Assembly (NCBI GenBank): GCA_030652475.1
Contig: JAUSAO010000010.1
Coordinates: 20,457 to 84,456 of the forward strand
DNA: 64,000 nt
Direction of reading: 5' to 3'
Origin: Gallionella sp.
GTDB lineage: Bacteria; Pseudomonadota; Gammaproteobacteria; Burkholderiales; Gallionellaceae
The translations under genes were made by a program, and so were the position numbers. Within the stretch, counting starts at the first letter, position 1; the number at the start of each line of letters is the position of its first letter. Below are positions 60,949 through 64,000 of this stretch, one piece after another. Below the pieces are notes generated by a model. It saw only the letters and a list, made by a program, of their open reading frames with translations. It made no database searches and was not told where the DNA came from.

Positions 60949-61452
60949 TTACGCCTTCGTTGCGGCAGCGTGAAGCGCCAGGGCTGCGGCGGGAATTTTG
61001 CCATCTTTGCATTGATGCTCTGCATCAAATTCCATGACGACCAAGACCAGCAGTGCAACCATAAAGGGTAATTGGCCGATACCGACAGCCAGCGCCCAGC
61101 TGGTAATCTTGCTCATGCCTAATTGCGGGCCACCCATGACCAGCAGGGTGGTCAATGTGCCTGTTACGATAAACAGCAGAAAGAATAGCTTGGCGCGCCT
61201 GGCAGCCAGTAACTTGTGGCAAAGAACAAACAGGGATGTTTCCTGGGTCAGCGCCCGGTTTGCTTTGAAGATCACGTTGCTCAGCAGGACAATCGAAAGA
61301 ATTGGCATCAATATGATGGGGATAAGGCTGGTTTTGAGCAGGCTTAAGGCCAGTACAAAAACAAAAACATGCACCACGATAAAGTCAAATAGCAGCACAG
61401 AGTGCAGGATTTTGGCACGTGAAATTTCGGCTTGGGTGACTTGGTGTTCCAT
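60949..61452 (-). CDS. Hypothetical integral membrane protein
   Basis: About four TM helices; MEHQVTQAEISRAKILHSVLLFDF start. Confidence 0.65.
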   Translation of the reverse strand: MEHQVTQAEISRAKILHSVLLFDFIVVHVFVFVLALSLLKTSLIPIILMPILSIVLLSNVIFKANRALTQETSLFVLCHKLLAARRAKLFFLLFIVTGTLTTLLVMGGPQLGMSKITSWALAVGIGQLPFMVALLVLVVMEFDAEHQCKDGKIPAAALALHAAATKA

Positions 61453-61583
61453 CTGGGTGTTCTCCGGTATTAAAATCAGGTGGCGAATAATCCACTCAAC
61501 CACGCCGACTGTCAAACTAAGCTGCAAATATAAGGAAGGTATGGCTGATAATGCGCGGCCATGCCGCGCTGCAAGCCTTTACG

Positions 61584-62309
61584 TTAGCGGGAGTTGTTGA
61601 GGCAGGCTTGCAAGCCTGGCAGGTTGACGATTTCTATGGTGCGTACTTTGACACTGATCAGGCCCTGGGATTGAAAATGAGAAAACGTCCGGCTGACAGT
61701 TTCAAGTTTCATTCCTAAATAGCTGCCTATCTCCTGTCGCGACATGCGCAACTCGAATTGGGTTGTCGATAATCCGCGTGCGGCAAAACGTTGCGAAAGG
61801 TTGAGCAGAAAAGCCGCCAGACGTTCTTCGGCACGCATCGAACCCAGCAACAGCATGATGCCCTGGTCACGCACAATTTCACGGCTCATGATCTTATGCA
61901 AATGGCGCTGTAGTGTCGGTATTTCACGGCTCAATGCTTCCAGTTTATTGAAGGGAAGCTCACACACCACGCTGCTCTCCAGCGCGACCGCCTCGCAGGC
62001 GTGAATATCCGTGCTGATGGCGTCCAGGCCGATAATTTCTCCGGTCATTTGAAACCCGGTGACTTGTTCGCGACCATCTTCGTGCAGTATCTGGGTCTTG
62101 AAGGAGCCGCTGTGGATGGCGAACAGTGAGCGGAATTTATCGCCGCTACGGTATAGATAATCGCTACGGGAGAAACTGCGTTTCAAGGGGCTGAGTTCAT
62201 CCAGCTTGCGAGTTTCAAATTCGCTGAGGTTGGTGGGCAGACAAAGTTCGGCCAAATTGCAACTGGAGCAGGCTGTTTTGGGCTGGTATGTTGAAGCGGG
62301 TAGTTGCAC
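61584..62309 (-). CDS. fnr: FNR-type Crp/Fnr transcriptional regulator
   Basis: N-terminal CSSCNLAELC Fe-S cysteines; RQEIGSYLGMKLETVSRTFSHFQ HTH. Confidence 0.95.
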   Translation of the reverse strand: MQLPASTYQPKTACSSCNLAELCLPTNLSEFETRKLDELSPLKRSFSRSDYLYRSGDKFRSLFAIHSGSFKTQILHEDGREQVTGFQMTGEIIGLDAISTDIHACEAVALESSVVCELPFNKLEALSREIPTLQRHLHKIMSREIVRDQGIMLLLGSMRAEERLAAFLLNLSQRFAARGLSTTQFELRMSRQEIGSYLGMKLETVSRTFSHFQSQGLISVKVRTIEIVNLPGLQACLNNSR

Positions 62310-62395
62310 GTTGCTGACCTGTGGGCTGAGGTAAGGGGGAGGATAACAGCAAGCCGGATTGCCGCATTCCGCTTTTCAGGAATATGCCATCATTT

Positions 62396-62409
62396 TTGAC
62401 ATATATCAA
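62396..62409. promoter_or_regulatory. FNR-box-like site TTGAC-ATAT-ATCAA
   Basis: One mismatch from TTGAT-N4-ATCAA, in the fnr/hemN divergent intergenic region. Confidence 0.75.
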
Positions 62410-62469
62410 ACCCGTTTCATGTTATGGATGGCATTATGCGCGTTCATTCAATCAGCGGTGATACCTATC

Positions 62470-63861
62470 ATGTTAAATAACAATCAACTGCTCGTGGATT
62501 TGGAGCTGATACGCAGGCTGGACAAGAACGGGCCGCGCTACACCTCTTATCCGACAGCAGATCGTTTTGTCGAAGCCTTTAATGCCGAGACTTATGCTCA
62601 ATGGGCGGCAAAACGCGAAATTGGTGGTATTGCACGCCCCTTGTCGCTGTATATCCATATCCCGTTCTGCAACACGCTGTGTTTTTATTGCGCGTGCAAC
62701 AAGGTCATCACCAAGGACAAGAGTAAAGCCGCCGAGTATGTGCGCTATCTGACCAAGGAAATGGCGATGCAGGCGAAGTTGCTGGGGCCGGGGCAGGTCG
62801 TTGAGCAGCTGCACTTTGGCGGCGGTACGCCGACATTCATGAGCGACGACGAAATACGCCAGGTGATGGCAGCGATACGCGAGAATTTCAAGTTGGTGGA
62901 TGACGGTGAGTATTCCATCGAGATCGACCCGCGCAAGGTCAGCGATGAGACTATCGCCTTGCTGGGCAGGGAGGGATTCAATCGCATCAGTCTCGGTGTG
63001 CAGGATTTTGACGATACCGTGCAGCGCGCGGTGAATCGCATCCAGAGTGAAGAGGAAACGTTGCGCATCATTTACGCGGCGCGTGCCAATGGTTTCAAGT
63101 CGGTCAGCATTGATCTGATATACGGTCTGCCCAAACAGACTTTGGCCGGCTTTGGCGTGACGCTGGATAAAGTCATTGCCGCCAACCCGGATCGCTTGTC
63201 CATCTATAACTATGCGCACATGCCGACCATTTTCAAACCGCAGCGGCGAATCAATGAAGACGACTTGCCCGCTCCGCAAGTCAAGCTGGATATTCTTAGC
63301 CTGGCGGTGAGCAAACTGACGGGCGCAGGCTATGTGTATATCGGCATGGATCACTTCGCCAAGCCGGAAGATGAACTGGCTGTGGCACAGCGTCAGGGCA
63401 GGCTGCATCGCAATTTCCAGGGCTACTCGACTCATTCGGATTGCGATCTGGTCGCGCTCGGTGTGAGTGCCATCGGCAAGATAGGCCCGACTTATAGCCA
63501 GAACTACCGCGAACTGCCGGATTATTATGATGCGCTGGATCGTGACCAGTTGCCCATCATGCGCGGCATGGAATTAAACGCGGATGATCTGGTGCGTCGC
63601 GCCATTATTCAGGCTTTGATGTGCCACTTTGAGCTTTCCAAGGAATCGCTCAATATCGCCTATCTAATTGATTTCGATGACTACTTCGCTGCCGAGATGG
63701 ATGAGTTGCACGAATATGAGCGCGAAGGCCTGCTGGAGATTTCGCCGCAATGGATAACTGTCACGCCCAAAGGGCGCATGTTGATACGCAACATCTGCAT
63801 GGTGTTCGATAAATATTTGCGCACCCGTACCGAACATGCGCGCTATTCCAAGGTGATTTAA
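62470..63861 (+). CDS. hemN: Oxygen-independent coproporphyrinogen III oxidase
   Basis: GPRYTSYPTADRF; radical SAM IHIPFCNTLCFYCACNK. Confidence 0.97.
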   Translation: MLNNNQLLVDLELIRRLDKNGPRYTSYPTADRFVEAFNAETYAQWAAKREIGGIARPLSLYIHIPFCNTLCFYCACNKVITKDKSKAAEYVRYLTKEMAMQAKLLGPGQVVEQLHFGGGTPTFMSDDEIRQVMAAIRENFKLVDDGEYSIEIDPRKVSDETIALLGREGFNRISLGVQDFDDTVQRAVNRIQSEEETLRIIYAARANGFKSVSIDLIYGLPKQTLAGFGVTLDKVIAANPDRLSIYNYAHMPTIFKPQRRINEDDLPAPQVKLDILSLAVSKLTGAGYVYIGMDHFAKPEDELAVAQRQGRLHRNFQGYSTHSDCDLVALGVSAIGKIGPTYSQNYRELPDYYDALDRDQLPIMRGMELNADDLVRRAIIQALMCHFELSKESLNIAYLIDFDDYFAAEMDELHEYEREGLLEISPQWITVTPKGRMLIRNICMVFDKYLRTRTEHARYSKVI

Positions 63862-63881
63862 CCTTAAAACCTCATTTCATC

Positions 63882-63908
63882 CACGAAAGGCACGAAATTC
63901 ACGAAAGA
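63882..63908. repeat. 9-bp imperfect tandem repeat CACGAAAGG CACGAAATT CACGAAAGA
   Basis: Three consecutive units read directly. Confidence 0.75.
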
Positions 63909-64000
63909 AAACAATCGACTACATAAATTGAGCAACGCACCCAACGGGTGATGCAACAAATCAGGATATGCATTTGAATTTGTTCGTGTTTTTTGCGAGC

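Overview
The window is about 64 kb of a betaproteobacterial-type chromosome, probably a Gallionellaceae/Nitrosomonadales-like lineage (inferred from gene content and synteny only). Core blocks are: bio genes (bioF 3' end, bioH, bioC, bioD); SCO/SafE; ftsK-lolA-rarA-serS; hemA-prfA-prmC-grxD; argH with divergent algZ/algR; a complete cbb3 oxidase locus (ccoNOQP plus a 39-aa ORF missing from the ORF track, ccoG, fixH, ccoI, ccoS); and fnr/hemN sharing an FNR-like box. Accessory content includes: an AlbA_2-type ATP-binding regulator between lolA and rarA; a PAS/GAF/HD-GYP gene broken by one in-frame TAG and preceded by a G12 tract; an ExbB/ExbD/TonB-like operon; an EF-hand/OmpV/Gly-rich secreted protein cluster divergent from an OmpR/EnvZ-type system; and a tripartite ABC efflux operon that also encodes two small c-type cytochromes. 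The intergenic space carries many repeats. These include two near-identical ~130-bp MITE-like elements in inverted orientation about 5 kb apart, a REPIN with perfect 27-bp arms, a palindromic element inserted in frame within bioH, and three different 7-bp tandem repeats at gene boundaries. The best candidates for something new are the efflux-cytochrome operon, the inverted MITE pair bracketing an accessory segment, and the heptamer and in-frame repeat insertions. No CRISPR array, rRNA, phage or intact transposase was found. All functional calls come from reading sequence motifs; no database search was run.
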